A stretch of DNA of 64,000 bases from the NCBI RefSeq assembly GCF_000276805.1, contig NZ_AKXQ01000011.1, forward strand, positions 62,001 to 126,000. Direction: 5' to 3'. The position numbers and the translations under genes are program-made. The DNA is from Moritella dasanensis ArB 0140. Its GTDB lineage: Bacteria; Pseudomonadota; Gammaproteobacteria; Enterobacterales; Moritellaceae. This document shows positions 10,231 through 19,506 of this stretch, piece after piece. Within the stretch, counting starts at the first letter, position 1. The number at the start of each line of letters is the position of its first letter. The notes under the pieces were generated by a model that was not told the DNA's origin, made no database searches, and saw only the letters and a program-made list of their open reading frames with translations.

Positions 10231-10560
10231 CTTTTTTTTGTCTATTTTTTATCTTTTATTTAATTGATGCGGTTACAGCTTTGTTAAAAGTAATGCTGTT
10301 TCTTACTTGTATGACTGTCGTTAACACAGAAACAGAGCGACTTGCTCTATTTACTGGGTCATAAGCGACAGATATTGACTTAATCACTGAAAATCCATGA
10401 TTAATGTCTCATTGTCCTTGTAAAAATGTAACCAATTAATTAAAATTCAACGGCATTTATGTAACTTTTTTAGCTATTAAAAAGTTATCTTTTTTGAAAT
10501 GGTATTCACTGCAAGATAATAAAAATAATTTGCGCTGAGTCCGAATGGGAGAATAATTGG
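10231..10560. other. Intergenic region between rpsI and petA
   Basis: About 330 bases without a supported gene. It contains three small inverted repeats: CTGTTTCT/AGAAACAG at 10296-10335, AGAGC/GCTCT at about 10335-10349, and TTAATCA/TGATTAA at about 10380-10404. It also holds the likely petA promoter near its end. The frames running through it have no family look. Confidence 0.5.
10494..10520 (+). promoter_or_regulatory. Candidate promoter for petABC
   Basis: TTGAAA at 10494-10499 and GATAAT at 10515-10520, with a 15-base spacer, or 17 if TAATAA at 10517 is the -10 element. It lies about 40 bases before the petA start. Confidence 0.35.
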
Positions 10561-11151
10561 ATGAGCAATGCGCCTGTTGATTCTGGTCGTCGTCGCTTTT
10601 TAACTGCTGCTACATGTGTAGTGGGTGGTGTTGGAGCTGTCGGCGCAGCCGTACCTTTTATCAAATCTTGGAACCCGAGTGCTAAAGCTAAAGCAGCTGG
10701 TGCTCCCGTAGAAGTTGATATTAGTAAAATTGAACCTGGTCAGTTAATTCGAGTTGAATGGCGAGGCAAACCTGTATGGATTGTATCGCGTACAGAAAGT
10801 GTATTAAATGAACTTGAACAGCATGATGGTTCGTTACGCGATCCGGCATCAGAACAAGAACAACAACCAAGTTACGCACAGAACAAATATCGCTCGATTA
10901 AATCAGAGTTATTTGTGGCTGTTGGTATTTGTACTCACTTAGGGTGCTCACCAACTTATCTGCCTGACAGCTTTGGCGAGCAAGTCGAAGGTGTTTCTTC
11001 TGGTTTCTTCTGCCCATGTCATGGTTCTAAATTTGATATGGCTGGTCGTGTATTCCAAAGTGTACCTGCACCGTTGAACTTGGTTATACCACCACATTAT
11101 TATGTGGATAATACAACGATTATAATTGGTGTGGACAAGGGAGCTGCCTAA
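10561..11151 (+). CDS. petA: PetA, Rieske iron-sulfur subunit of cytochrome bc1
   Basis: 196 residues. It carries the 2Fe-2S cluster that takes electrons from ubiquinol in complex III. The N-terminus SGRRRFLTAATC with a hydrophobic helix is a twin-arginine signal that stays as the membrane anchor. The two cluster-binding boxes CTHLGC and CPCHGS are intact (2 Cys and 2 His ligands, plus the disulfide Cys pair). A GGGAGAAT ribosome site precedes the ATG. The stop overlaps the petB start by one base (TAATG), which indicates coupled translation. Confidence 0.97.
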   Translation: MSNAPVDSGRRRFLTAATCVVGGVGAVGAAVPFIKSWNPSAKAKAAGAPVEVDISKIEPGQLIRVEWRGKPVWIVSRTESVLNELEQHDGSLRDPASEQEQQPSYAQNKYRSIKSELFVAVGICTHLGCSPTYLPDSFGEQVEGVSSGFFCPCHGSKFDMAGRVFQSVPAPLNLVIPPHYYVDNTTIIIGVDKGAA

Positions 11152-12365
11152 TGTTTGGTAAAGTAGTCAATTGGATCGACGATCGTATCCCAATGACGGA
11201 TACGTGGAATAAACACGCTGGCCAATATCCAGCACCGAAGAATTTTAACTTCTGGTACTATTTTGGCATTCTAGCAACCATCGTTTTTGTTAACCAAATC
11301 CTGACGGGTATCTGGTTAACAATGAACTACAACCCATCGGGTGACGGTGCATTTGCATCAATCGAATACATCATGCGTGATGTTGAATTTGGTTGGTTGC
11401 TACGTTATATGCATTCAACCGGTGCGTCTGCATTCTTTGTTGTGGTCTACCTGCACATGTTCCGTGGTCTTATGTATGGTTCATACCAGAAACCACGTGA
11501 ACTATTGTGGATCTTTGGTTGCTTAATCTTCTTAGCACTGATGGCTGAAGCATTCATGGGTTACTTACTACCATGGGGCCAAATGTCATTCTGGGGTGCA
11601 CAGGTTATTATCTCTTTATTTGGTGCGATCCCAATTATTGGTGATGACTTAACACTTTGGATCCGTGGTGATTACGTGATCTCTGGTGCGACATTGAACC
11701 GTTTCTTTGCGCTGCATGTTATCGCTGTGCCATTGGTACTTGTTGTCCTTGTGTTCTTACACATTGTGGCACTGCATCACGTTGGTTCTAATAACCCAGA
11801 CGGCATTGAAATTAAAGAAAATAAAGATGAAAATGGTTGGCCAAAAGACGGTATTCCATTCCACCCTTACTACACAGTGCATGATACTGTTGCAGTAGTT
11901 GTGATGCTTATCTTATGTAGTATTGTGATCTTCTTTATGCCTGAAGGTGGTGGTTACTTCTTAGAAGCGCCAAACTTCGAAGCGGCTAATCCACTGAAAA
12001 CACCGGATCATATTGCCCCTGTTTGGTACTTCACCCCGTTTTACGCGATCTTACGTGCGATCCCGGACAAACTTGGTGGTGTGATTATGATGGGCCTCGC
12101 GATTGCGATGTTATTCTTAGTGCCTTGGTTAGATCGCGGAAAAGTGAAATCAATCCGTTATCGTAGTGTTTGGCATAAACTTAATCTAACTCAGTTTGTT
12201 ATTTGTTTCATTATTTTGGGTGTATTAGGCACATTAGCACCAACGCCTGGTCGTACATTATTGTCGCAAATTACCACGTTAGGTTACTTTGGTTACTTCG
12301 GTCTACTGTGGTTATACAGTAAGAATGAAACCACTAAACCATTACCAAAAAGGGTGACAATGTAA
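11151..12365 (+). CDS. petB: PetB, cytochrome b subunit of bc1
   Basis: 404 residues, a full-length bacterial cytochrome b with eight expected membrane helices. It binds the two b hemes and both quinone sites. Visible signs are the paired His of helix B (RYMHSTGASAFF, then YLHMFRG), the helix D pair (LHVIAVPL, then FLHIVALHHVG) and the Qo-site PVWYFTPFYA (the PEWY-type loop, here PVWY). It overlaps petA and petC by one base each in TAATG junctions, so the three are one translationally coupled operon. Confidence 0.97.
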   Translation: MFGKVVNWIDDRIPMTDTWNKHAGQYPAPKNFNFWYYFGILATIVFVNQILTGIWLTMNYNPSGDGAFASIEYIMRDVEFGWLLRYMHSTGASAFFVVVYLHMFRGLMYGSYQKPRELLWIFGCLIFLALMAEAFMGYLLPWGQMSFWGAQVIISLFGAIPIIGDDLTLWIRGDYVISGATLNRFFALHVIAVPLVLVVLVFLHIVALHHVGSNNPDGIEIKENKDENGWPKDGIPFHPYYTVHDTVAVVVMLILCSIVIFFMPEGGGYFLEAPNFEAANPLKTPDHIAPVWYFTPFYAILRAIPDKLGGVIMMGLAIAMLFLVPWLDRGKVKSIRYRSVWHKLNLTQFVICFIILGVLGTLAPTPGRTLLSQITTLGYFGYFGLLWLYSKNETTKPLPKRVTM

Positions 12366-13165
12366 TGAAAAAATTATTTATAGCGTTACTTACCCTATTG
12401 CCGATGGCTGCATTTGCAGCTGGTGGTGGTGCTCATTTAGACGAAGCAAACTATGATTTAAGAGATAAAGCATCACTGCAAAACGGTGCTAAAATCTTCA
12501 TGAATTATTGTTCGACATGTCACTCTACGCAATATCAACGTTATTCACGTGTTGCTGATGATCTGGGTATCGATCGTGATGTAATGTCTGAAAATTTGGT
12601 ATTTACTGGCGTTAAAGTTGGCTCATTAATGTTAACGGCGATGCCAACTGAAAGTGGTGCAAAATGGTTTGGTGCTCCACCACCTGACCTATCACTCGAA
12701 GCGCGTCTTCGTGGTGCAGATTGGGTTTATACTTATCTGCGTTCTTTCTATATTGACGAATCACGCCCATTTGGCGTAAATAATGTGGTATTCCCAAGTG
12801 TTGGTATGCCGCATGTACTTGAAGAATTGCAAGGTACAGCACGTCTTTTAGAAATAAAACATAACGAAGAAGAGCTAGATTTACCGGAAGGTGCTAGAAT
12901 TGTTAAAGAAACCGCAGTTGTTGACGCCAATGGTGTTGCAACAGGTGAAATTCTGACTAGCTACCTAAGCCCCGATGGAAACGGTGAGTTATCAGCAGAA
13001 GAGTTTGATGAAGCTATGTTAGACTTGGTGAACTTCTTAGTTTACTCAGCAGAGCCGAATCAACTTGAACGTCAAGAAATGGGCTTCTGGGTTATTGGGT
13101 TCCTACTTATCTTACTTGTATTTTGTTGGTTCTTGAACCGCGAATACTGGCGTGATATCCACTAA
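12365..13165 (+). CDS. petC: PetC, cytochrome c1 subunit of bc1
   Basis: 266 residues. A cleaved signal peptide (about residues 1-19, ending AFAA) is followed by the heme c motif CSTCHS at about 49-54. The axial Met candidate lies in the MPHVLEELQG region or later. The last 20 or so residues form a membrane helix (VIGFLLILLVFCWFLNREYW) that anchors the domain in the periplasm. It passes electrons from the Rieske protein to soluble cytochromes. A stretch near residue 200 (SPDGNGELSAEEFD) looks a little like an EF-hand but lies where the family has a charged loop. Confidence 0.95.
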   Translation: MKKLFIALLTLLPMAAFAAGGGAHLDEANYDLRDKASLQNGAKIFMNYCSTCHSTQYQRYSRVADDLGIDRDVMSENLVFTGVKVGSLMLTAMPTESGAKWFGAPPPDLSLEARLRGADWVYTYLRSFYIDESRPFGVNNVVFPSVGMPHVLEELQGTARLLEIKHNEEELDLPEGARIVKETAVVDANGVATGEILTSYLSPDGNGELSAEEFDEAMLDLVNFLVYSAEPNQLERQEMGFWVIGFLLILLVFCWFLNREYWRDIH

Positions 13166-13220
13166 TCGCTGAGATGTTGCCGCGTTACTTGTAAAAGTTG
13201 CTGGTAAAAGAATTACGTAC

Positions 13221-13259
13221 CGCCAATGCTAGTTTAGGCTATCATTGGCGTTTGTGTTT
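13221..13259 (+). terminator. Hairpin between petC and sspA, possible terminator
   Basis: CGCCAATG (13221-13228) and CATTGGCG (13243-13250) are exact arms, followed by TTTGTGTTT. The interrupted T tract suggests partial termination after petC. The sspA ribosome site follows at 13270. Confidence 0.5.
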
Positions 13260-13278
13260 ACAATTTATTGGAGGTGGC

Positions 13279-13914
13279 ATGGCTTTAGCTGCTAATAAAC
13301 GTTCAGTTATGGTGTTATATTCGGAACCGACTGATCTGTATAGTCATCAAGTCCGAATCGTCTTAGCTGAAAAAGGCGTAAGTGTTGATATTCATCAGGT
13401 TGACCGTAATAATCTACCTGAAGATTTAATTGATTTAAATCCTTACCAAACAGTACCGACATTAATCGACCGTGAATTAACGTTATATAACTCACGTATC
13501 ATCATGGAATATCTGGATGAGCGTTTCCCGCATCCACCTTTGATGCCGGTTTACCCTGTTTCTCGTGGTAGTAGCCGTCTAATGATGCACCGTATCGAAA
13601 ACGATTGGTATTCATTAGTGACTAAGATAATGAAAGGCTCTGTTGAAGAAGCTGCTGTAGCGCGTAAGCAACTACAAGAAGCATTAATGAGTATCAGCCC
13701 GATTTTTGCTGAATACCCATACTTCATGAGTGAAGAATTCAGCTTAGTCGATTGCTACATGGCGCCGCTATTATGGCGTTTGCCTGAACTAGGTATTGAT
13801 CTACCTGGTCAAGCTGCAGGTGAGTTAAAGAACTATATGCTACGAGTATTCGATCGTGAATCATTCCAAGCATCTTTAACTGAACAAGAACGCGAAATGA
13901 GAATGTTAATGTAA
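13279..13914 (+). CDS. sspA: SspA, stringent starvation protein A
   Basis: 211 residues from the ATG preceded by GGAGGT. An in-frame TTG/GTG-type start 81 bases earlier is less likely. SspA has a glutathione S-transferase fold and binds RNA polymerase, altering transcription in stationary phase and acid stress. The thioredoxin-like N-domain begins SVMVLYSEPTDLYSHQVRIVLAEKG, and the C-terminal helical domain follows from about residue 90. The ASLTEQEREMRM C-terminus is family-like. It is followed 3 bases later by sspB, and petABC lies upstream as in Vibrio and Shewanella. Confidence 0.95.
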   Translation: MALAANKRSVMVLYSEPTDLYSHQVRIVLAEKGVSVDIHQVDRNNLPEDLIDLNPYQTVPTLIDRELTLYNSRIIMEYLDERFPHPPLMPVYPVSRGSSRLMMHRIENDWYSLVTKIMKGSVEEAAVARKQLQEALMSISPIFAEYPYFMSEEFSLVDCYMAPLLWRLPELGIDLPGQAAGELKNYMLRVFDRESFQASLTEQEREMRMLM

Positions 13915-13917
13915 TTT

Positions 13918-14409
13918 ATGGATAAAATGACCCCAATTCGTCCCTATTTATTACGTAGTCACTATGAGTGGTTACTTGATAATGACTTAACACCGCATAT
14001 TGTGGTTGATGCGCATATTGCTGGTGTTTACGTGCCACAACAGTTTGTTCAAGACGGCCAGATCGTATTGAACATTGCACCGAGTGCTGTGGTTGCTTTT
14101 GAGTTAAACAATACTGCATTGAGCTTTAACGCTCGCTTCGGTGGCGTAGCGTTTGATGTTTATGTGCCAATTGCCGCGATTACAGCTATTTATGCACGTG
14201 AGAACGGCGCTGGTAGCATGTTTGAACCTGAACAAGCATATATAGATCAAGCTGAGCAAGAGAGCGCTGAAGCGGCTGTTGAGCCTAGTGAAGAGAAAAG
14301 CACACCTGCGTTGGTTAGTGCGCCTGCTGCGAGCCCTGAAAGTAAGAGTGAAGCGACAGAGCGTCCAAAACCTGCAAAAGGTAAACCCGCTTTACGGGTC
14401 ATTAAGTAA
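13918..14409 (+). CDS. sspB: SspB, ClpXP specificity adaptor
   Basis: 163 residues. SspB delivers ssrA-tagged and other substrates to ClpXP. The folded N-terminal domain (about 1-115) matches the family (RPYLLRSHYEWLLDNDLTPH, then FNARFGGVAFDVYVPI). A long acidic and Ala/Ser/Pro-rich linker leads to the short C-terminal ClpX-binding tail, KGKPALRVIK. It is co-transcribed with sspA and closed by a terminator. Confidence 0.96.
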   Translation: MDKMTPIRPYLLRSHYEWLLDNDLTPHIVVDAHIAGVYVPQQFVQDGQIVLNIAPSAVVAFELNNTALSFNARFGGVAFDVYVPIAAITAIYARENGAGSMFEPEQAYIDQAEQESAEAAVEPSEEKSTPALVSAPAASPESKSEATERPKPAKGKPALRVIK

Positions 14410-14433
14410 CATAATACTTAATTAACGACTATG

Positions 14434-14482
14434 TGCAGTACTTGAATGTGTCGACGGGCATAATTCAGTACTGCATTTTTTT
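14434..14482 (+). terminator. Terminator after sspB
   Basis: The arms TGCAGTACT (14434-14442) and AGTACTGCA (14467-14475) are extended by an inner GAAT/ATTC pair and followed by seven T. Confidence 0.85.
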
Positions 14483-14527
14483 ACTTTTTATTTTGTACTT
14501 CTTACTATTTATCGATATACGCATTAA

Positions 14528-15076
14528 TTAGCGATACTCGAATACCTTAATCACTTTATCGACACCAACCACATAACGTGCGGCTTCAGCAAGTTGGTCA
14601 CCTTGGGCTTTTGTTACTCGGCCAATCAAAAATACTTCCGCATTTTCGGTTATGACTTTGACTTTTAGTGGTTCAATATCTTTCAGGTTTAGAATACTGG
14701 TTTTTACTTTGGTGGTTAACCAAGAATCTTTACTGGCACGTTCAAATGAGATCGGTGGCCCTAAACGGATCTGGTTATAGACCTGCTGCACCGATGCGGT
14801 TTCAGCGGCAATAGCGACGATCTTGTTACGCTCAACGTCAGTTCTGACCTGACCTGATAATAACACCTTGCTGTTGTTGGTTAAAATATGCAGGTTATTG
14901 TTGAGCAACAATTGCTTATTATTGTCATTAAGTCCTGCTGTGATGTCGAGGGTAATCGTTTCATCATCAATTAACTGACTAAAACTACCGCTACTACTGC
15001 AGCCTTGTAGTGCCGTCAGGCTAGAGAGCGTGACGCCGATCGCCAACCATGATTTAAACTTATTGGTTAATCGCAT
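14528..15076 (-). CDS. dolP: DolP, outer-membrane lipoprotein with two BON domains
   Basis: 182 residues. A lipoprotein signal with lipobox LQGC (Cys26) places it in an envelope membrane. Two BON domains (about 45-110 and 115-180) bind anionic phospholipid. In E. coli DolP (YraP) supports outer-membrane integrity and the BAM machine. It follows diaA with only 2 bases between them and belongs to the lpoA-yraN-diaA-dolP order known from E. coli. Confidence 0.92.
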   Translation of the reverse strand: MRLTNKFKSWLAIGVTLSSLTALQGCSSSGSFSQLIDDETITLDITAGLNDNNKQLLLNNNLHILTNNSKVLLSGQVRTDVERNKIVAIAAETASVQQVYNQIRLGPPISFERASKDSWLTTKVKTSILNLKDIEPLKVKVITENAEVFLIGRVTKAQGDQLAEAARYVVGVDKVIKVFEYR

Positions 15077-15078
15077 AC

Positions 15079-15675
15079 TTAGTCTTCGTACCCTTGTTGC
15101 GGGAATAAAGTCTGATCGATAATGTCACACAGACAATTAATGATCAGTGCATGTACTTCTTGTATTCTTGCTTCTCGGCGTGAAGGGACACGTATCTCGG
15201 CATCGTGTGGGCCTAATAACCCAGAAATTTCACCCCCATCTTTACCGGTTAACGCCACGATTGTCATGTTACGTGTGAGTGCTGCTTCAATCGCTTTAAT
15301 GACATTACGGCTATGACCACCTGCTGAGATAACCACTAAGATGTCGCCATCATTACCCAGCGCACGCACTTGCTTTGAGTAAACCATATCAAAACTAGTA
15401 TCAGTACCAATGGCTGTCATTAAGGTGCAGTCTGGGGTTAATGCCAGCGCCGGTAAACTTGGGCGTTCCGTTTCGTAACGGTTTAATAATGATGCCGAAA
15501 AATTTTGTGACAAACTCGCTGATGCGCCATTACCACAAATTAAGATCTTGTTACCGTTTAATAAGCATTGGGCCATCATCATGGCTGAGTTTTGAATGTA
15601 CTCGGGTAACGCCTCTGCTGCGGCAATCTTGGTTTGAATACTTTCAGTAAAATTTTCTTTAATTAGCTCTAACAT
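15079..15675 (-). CDS. diaA: DiaA, DnaA initiator-associating protein
   Basis: 198 residues, a single SIS domain. DiaA binds DnaA and promotes its assembly on the replication origin. The family features are [25 protein letters not shown] at about 45-70 and [19 protein letters not shown] at about 113-131. Its GmhA-like relatives are sugar-phosphate isomerases; the position between yraN and dolP fixes it as DiaA. Confidence 0.93.
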   Translation of the reverse strand: MLELIKENFTESIQTKIAAAEALPEYIQNSAMMMAQCLLNGNKILICGNGASASLSQNFSASLLNRYETERPSLPALALTPDCTLMTAIGTDTSFDMVYSKQVRALGNDGDILVVISAGGHSRNVIKAIEAALTRNMTIVALTGKDGGEISGLLGPHDAEIRVPSRREARIQEVHALIINCLCDIIDQTLFPQQGYED

Positions 15676-15686
15676 AGGTATCTACT

Positions 15687-16094
15687 CTAAAAAGCATTGG
15701 TTATCCATTGAATATTATCACTGGTACCTTCAATGGCGATCACATCGAAACGGCAAGGGGTATAGTTTTCATTTATTCCGTGGCGCACCATATAATATTG
15801 CGCTGTATAACGCAATTTTCGTTGTTTCGCGATCGGGATTGCTGAAATGGCACCACCGTAATGGGTATATTGGCGATATTTTACCTCGACAAATACCAAG
15901 GTGGGTAGTGCTGTTGACGATTTAATATCAGTGCTAGCACCGTGTTGGCAAATGAGATCTATTTCACCTTGCCGACAAGCAAAATTTCGCGCCAGGATGA
16001 TTAATCCTTGGCGCTGTAAGAAATCGGCCGCTATGCCTTCAAAAAACTCTCCGCGTTGACGCGGTTGCTTTTTATTCAGGGTTCGTTTCCTCAA
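15687..16094 (-). CDS. yraN: YraN-family (UPF0102) nuclease-like protein
   Basis: 135 residues. The fold is that of the restriction-endonuclease-like UPF0102 family. Seen are GEFFEGIAADFLQRQGL, the ARNFACRQGEIDLI motif with its conserved Glu-Ile-Asp, and the VFVEVKYR motif (E-x-K). These are the residues of a PD-(D/E)xK-type active site. The biological role is not established. Its first 23 bases overlap the end of lpoA. Confidence 0.9.
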   Translation of the reverse strand: MRKRTLNKKQPRQRGEFFEGIAADFLQRQGLIILARNFACRQGEIDLICQHGASTDIKSSTALPTLVFVEVKYRQYTHYGGAISAIPIAKQRKLRYTAQYYMVRHGINENYTPCRFDVIAIEGTSDNIQWITNAF

Positions 16095-18009
16095 GTTTTA
16101 TTTTGCCTGAGCGGTACTTTGCCCAGCTAAACTCGCGTTCAATAATGCCATTATCATTGATATAGAGAATGCCAGTCTGGCCAGCTAAGCGTAAATTAGG
16201 GAAGTTACGTAGCTGTAGCAAATTCGGAATTAATGTAAACGCATCGTAGCCCATCGCAAATAGATTTTGCTGAATTTTCGACATATTTGGCCACAGTGCC
16301 AAAGTTTGTTGTTTTAGTTCGCGATCTGGGTTCAACAACCAAGGCATATCACTGAAGATTAAACCATTAAGGTCACGGCTTTGGCTCTTGGATAAATTAT
16401 TACCATGAGTACGTGAACTCGCATAGATGGCAACTTGCGGCGCATACGGGTTCTGTGTGGTGCTAATGTAAGGGATTGCTAACATCGCTTCAGAAGGCGT
16501 CGCAATAATATACACGGCATCAATGTCGCGGCGGCTACGGGTTTTGGTTTTCACATCTGCGCCAACTAGATTTTGCATTAAGCGAATACGCTGGTTACTT
16601 GAGGTAACAGAAAATAGCGAGGTCACGGTATTTTGCATATCGCTACGACTTTTATACTTATAGGTTTCGCTGGTGCCCTTGGTTAATAAGTGCCATTGCT
16701 GGTTGAATTCTTCAGATAAACGGTTACCAGTACGGTTATTTGGCGCCAAGACTAAAGGTTGTTTGATGCCATCTTTGTACATTTTTTTCGCGGCTGCAAT
16801 GGCTTCGTCATTCGAACTCAATGAGAAGTAATAAATATTCTCTGCTGCTAACGTTTCAGCTTCGGTCAGTTTATTTAACGAAATTAATGGCACGTCTTTT
16901 ACGAGTGGTAATACTTTCGCTAGATTTGATTTTAATAACGGCCCAACCACAAAGTCTGCACCATCATCAATGGCTTGAAAATACAGTTCGTCGGCACTGG
17001 TGGTAGCAGTATCATAGAAACGTAAATCGATACGATTATGGTCACTGTTAGCTGTACTATTAGCAGTACTATTGATGGTGGTATCAATAGCGCTGTCAAC
17101 CGTACTATCAGTCGCACTATCTTGATAGTAAGCACTTAGCATACCATCTCGTATCGCTTTACCTGCGACCGCACTTTTACCTGTTAATGGTACTAGTACG
17201 GCTATTTGACTTGGTGCGTACGGGCTTGTTGCCATCGCTTTAACAAGTTCAATCGGAAATCCACTCAATGCTGGATGTTGAGAGTAAGTCGTTTTCCATG
17301 CCTGCAAATGTTTGATCAATGATTGCGGTTCAGTGCGATATTGTTGTGCGATCGCAGCTAAGTGATACCAGCCTGATAAAGTCGGATTCTCAGTCTTAAA
17401 ACGCAGGATTAATTGTTGTAATTCTTCGAGCGGTATAACCGATGCTAATGCCCATAAGCGGGTATTGTTGGTGCTGTGCAGTTCAGCATCAAGATAATCG
17501 TTTAGCGCAACACGAAATTCAACCGCTTTGGCGTTATTGTTTAATAGTTCGGCCAGTGTCGCATTTAATAAATAGAAGCGTTGCCAATGGATTTGTTCCG
17601 CGGTATCTAGCGTGGAACTAAAATTCAGTACTGTGACAGCATCTTGATAGCGTTTTTCTAATAAGTAGGCTTCTGATTTGATCAGAGCGACTTCAAATAA
17701 CTGCTGCGTAGATAATGGGTTACGCTCTACAGAAAGTAACATATCCAATGCCGGCTGCGGATGGCCTTCGGCAATTAAAGCGCGTGCTGATAATAACTGC
17801 CATGAGATAGATTGTGGTTTATTCGCTAATGCAATCTTATCAATGTAGAATTGTGCTGGCTGATCAATTCGTGTCAGTACGTCCGGTGCAACGATTGGTT
17901 GTGGTTTTGATGTTGCTTTTTCAGATGTCGTGATACTTGAACACGCGCTGAGTAGTACACTCAAGCTAAAAAACATAATCAAGCGGGAATAGCTGTGCTT
18001 AAATTCCAT
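16072..18009 (-). CDS. lpoA: LpoA, outer-membrane lipoprotein activator of PBP1A
   Basis: 645 residues from the ATG with the AGGAT ribosome site; an in-frame TTG six codons earlier is less likely. The lipobox LLSAC puts the lipidated Cys at residue 23. A TPR-like N-domain covers about 30-260 and a periplasmic-binding-protein-like C-domain about 265-640. LpoA reaches from the outer membrane to stimulate the PBP1A transpeptidase. Between IRDGMLSAYYQD and RIDLRFYDTA lies a low-complexity Asp/Ser/Thr/Asn segment at about 297-325. The E. coli protein has its own long unstructured insert at this point. It is divergent from rsmI. Confidence 0.93.
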   Translation of the reverse strand: MEFKHSYSRLIMFFSLSVLLSACSSITTSEKATSKPQPIVAPDVLTRIDQPAQFYIDKIALANKPQSISWQLLSARALIAEGHPQPALDMLLSVERNPLSTQQLFEVALIKSEAYLLEKRYQDAVTVLNFSSTLDTAEQIHWQRFYLLNATLAELLNNNAKAVEFRVALNDYLDAELHSTNNTRLWALASVIPLEELQQLILRFKTENPTLSGWYHLAAIAQQYRTEPQSLIKHLQAWKTTYSQHPALSGFPIELVKAMATSPYAPSQIAVLVPLTGKSAVAGKAIRDGMLSAYYQDSATDSTVDSAIDTTINSTANSTANSDHNRIDLRFYDTATTSADELYFQAIDDGADFVVGPLLKSNLAKVLPLVKDVPLISLNKLTEAETLAAENIYYFSLSSNDEAIAAAKKMYKDGIKQPLVLAPNNRTGNRLSEEFNQQWHLLTKGTSETYKYKSRSDMQNTVTSLFSVTSSNQRIRLMQNLVGADVKTKTRSRRDIDAVYIIATPSEAMLAIPYISTTQNPYAPQVAIYASSRTHGNNLSKSQSRDLNGLIFSDMPWLLNPDRELKQQTLALWPNMSKIQQNLFAMGYDAFTLIPNLLQLRNFPNLRLAGQTGILYINDNGIIEREFSWAKYRSGKIKLEETNPE

Positions 18010-18093
18010 TGGTGTATTATCCTGCAAAAGAGATTTATAATACCCCTATACTAAAGCATCATCGCTTAACAAAAAACTACCCATGAGAATGAA

Positions 18094-18933
18094 ATGTCTG
18101 AACAAGCAACTTTATTTATCGTTCCAACCCCGATTGGCAACCTTTCTGATATAACAGAACGTGCTTTAGAGGTACTCAGAAGTGTTGATTTGATTGCTGC
18201 AGAGGATACCCGTCACACCGGTAAACTGTTAAGCCATTATCAAATCAAGACTAAATCATTCGCTTTGCATGATCATAATGAACAGCAAAAAGCAGAATAT
18301 TTAGTATCAAAATTAAAATCAGGCATCAGCATCGCGCTGGTTTCAGATGCTGGTACCCCCCTGATCAGTGATCCTGGTTACCACTTGGTCAATACCTGTC
18401 GTGCACATGGTGTTAAAGTTGTGCCACTACCAGGTCCTTGCGCTGCGGTAACCGCGATGAGTGGTTCTGGTTTACCGTCTGACCGTTTCTCGTTTGAAGG
18501 TTTTTTACCATCAAAAGAAAAAGCCCGTAATGACAAAATTACGGAATTGAAAGAAGAAACCCGCACGATGATTTTTTATGAATCACCGCGTCGTTTACAA
18601 TATACCCTCGATGCTTTAACTGCGATCATGGGGCCGGAACGTGAAGTATGTGTTGCGCGCGAAATAACCAAAGCGTTTGAAAGTATTACCACTATGCCTG
18701 TCGGCGAATTAGCCACATGGGTTGCCGAAGACAGTAACCGTAGTCGCGGTGAAATTGTATTGCTGGTTGCAGGTTTCAAACCAACCGGCCTTGAAATTCC
18801 AGCTAAAGTGCTGAATACATTGAAATTATTAAACGAAGAATTACCATTGAAAAAAGCCGCGGCATTGACAGCTGAAATTCACGGCGGAAAAAAGAACGCT
18901 TTGTATAAATGGGGCTTAGAAAACTTCAAATAA
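18094..18933 (+). CDS. rsmI: RsmI, 16S rRNA 2'-O-methyltransferase (C1402)
   Basis: 279 residues. It methylates the ribose of C1402 of 16S rRNA in the P-site. It belongs to the tetrapyrrole-methylase fold: the N-terminal [21 protein letters not shown], the [11 protein letters not shown] stretch and [16 protein letters not shown] are all typical. A TATACT at about 18049 could be its -10 element. Divergent transcription from lpoA and the following rnpB match relatives. Confidence 0.96.
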   Translation: MSEQATLFIVPTPIGNLSDITERALEVLRSVDLIAAEDTRHTGKLLSHYQIKTKSFALHDHNEQQKAEYLVSKLKSGISIALVSDAGTPLISDPGYHLVNTCRAHGVKVVPLPGPCAAVTAMSGSGLPSDRFSFEGFLPSKEKARNDKITELKEETRTMIFYESPRRLQYTLDALTAIMGPEREVCVAREITKAFESITTMPVGELATWVAEDSNRSRGEIVLLVAGFKPTGLEIPAKVLNTLKLLNEELPLKKAAALTAEIHGGKKNALYKWGLENFK

Positions 18934-18976
18934 TCACTGGATTTTATGTCCTAGATTATGTACTATCCTCCGCCTT

Positions 18977-19348
18977 GGAGTTGGTCAGACAATCGCTGCT
19001 TTATGACTCGGTATTTATATCGAGGTTATAGAGGGGAGGAAAGTCCGGGCTCCACAGGGCAGGGTGCCAGGTAACGCCTGGGAGGCGCAAGCCTACGACA
19101 AGTGCAGCAGAGAGAAGACCGCCGATGGCTTCTTCGGAAGCACAGGTAAGGCTGAAAGGGTGCGGTAAGAGCGCACCGTGCGGCTAGTAATAGTTCGTAG
19201 CAGGGTAAACTCCACCCGGAGCAAGACCAAATAGGCTTTCTACAGGCGTGGCCCACGCTGAAAGCGGGTAGGTTGCTTGAGTCTGTGAGCGATTGCAGAC
19301 CTAGAGGAATGATTGTCCACGACAAAACCCGGCTTATCGACCAACTCC
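18977..19348 (+). ncRNA. rnpB: RNase P RNA, bacterial type A
   Basis: The catalytic RNA of RNase P, which trims tRNA 5' ends. The ends pair with each other as stem P1 (GGAGTTGGTC with GACCAACTCC). Near the start is the conserved GAGGGGAGGAAAGTCCGGGC, and near the end are GAGGAATGATTGTCCACGAC and ACCCGGCTTATCG. These strongly conserved regions identify type A RNase P RNA. The length of about 372 is usual. An intrinsic terminator follows directly. Ends are placed by the P1 pairing and could be off by a few bases. Confidence 0.97.
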
Positions 19349-19392
19349 AAGAACCTTTCTACTCACTATAGTGTAGCGAGGTTCTTGTTTTT
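19348..19392 (+). terminator. Terminator of rnpB
   Basis: The arms CAAGAACCT (19348-19356) and AGGTTCTTG (19379-19387), with an inner CACTATAGTG palindrome, are followed by TTTTTC. Confidence 0.9.
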
Positions 19393-19506
19393 CTTTCTTC
19401 GTATTACCTTCATTATATTTACACTCCCAAAACTAGACCATTTACGCTACAATACCCTTTTTAGCACCTGCTATTATTTAAAGTATTTTTAAGAGCTTTC
19501 ATCGCC

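Noticed and set aside
12960-13010. EF-hand-like sequence in PetC (SPDGNGELSAEEF)
   Set aside because: The first ligand position is Ser rather than Asp, and cytochrome c1 proteins have a charged loop of this kind here.
19393-19506. Promoter for rsmH with TACAAT at 19448
   Set aside because: The -10 is fair but no -35 stands at 16-18 bases, so it was not listed.
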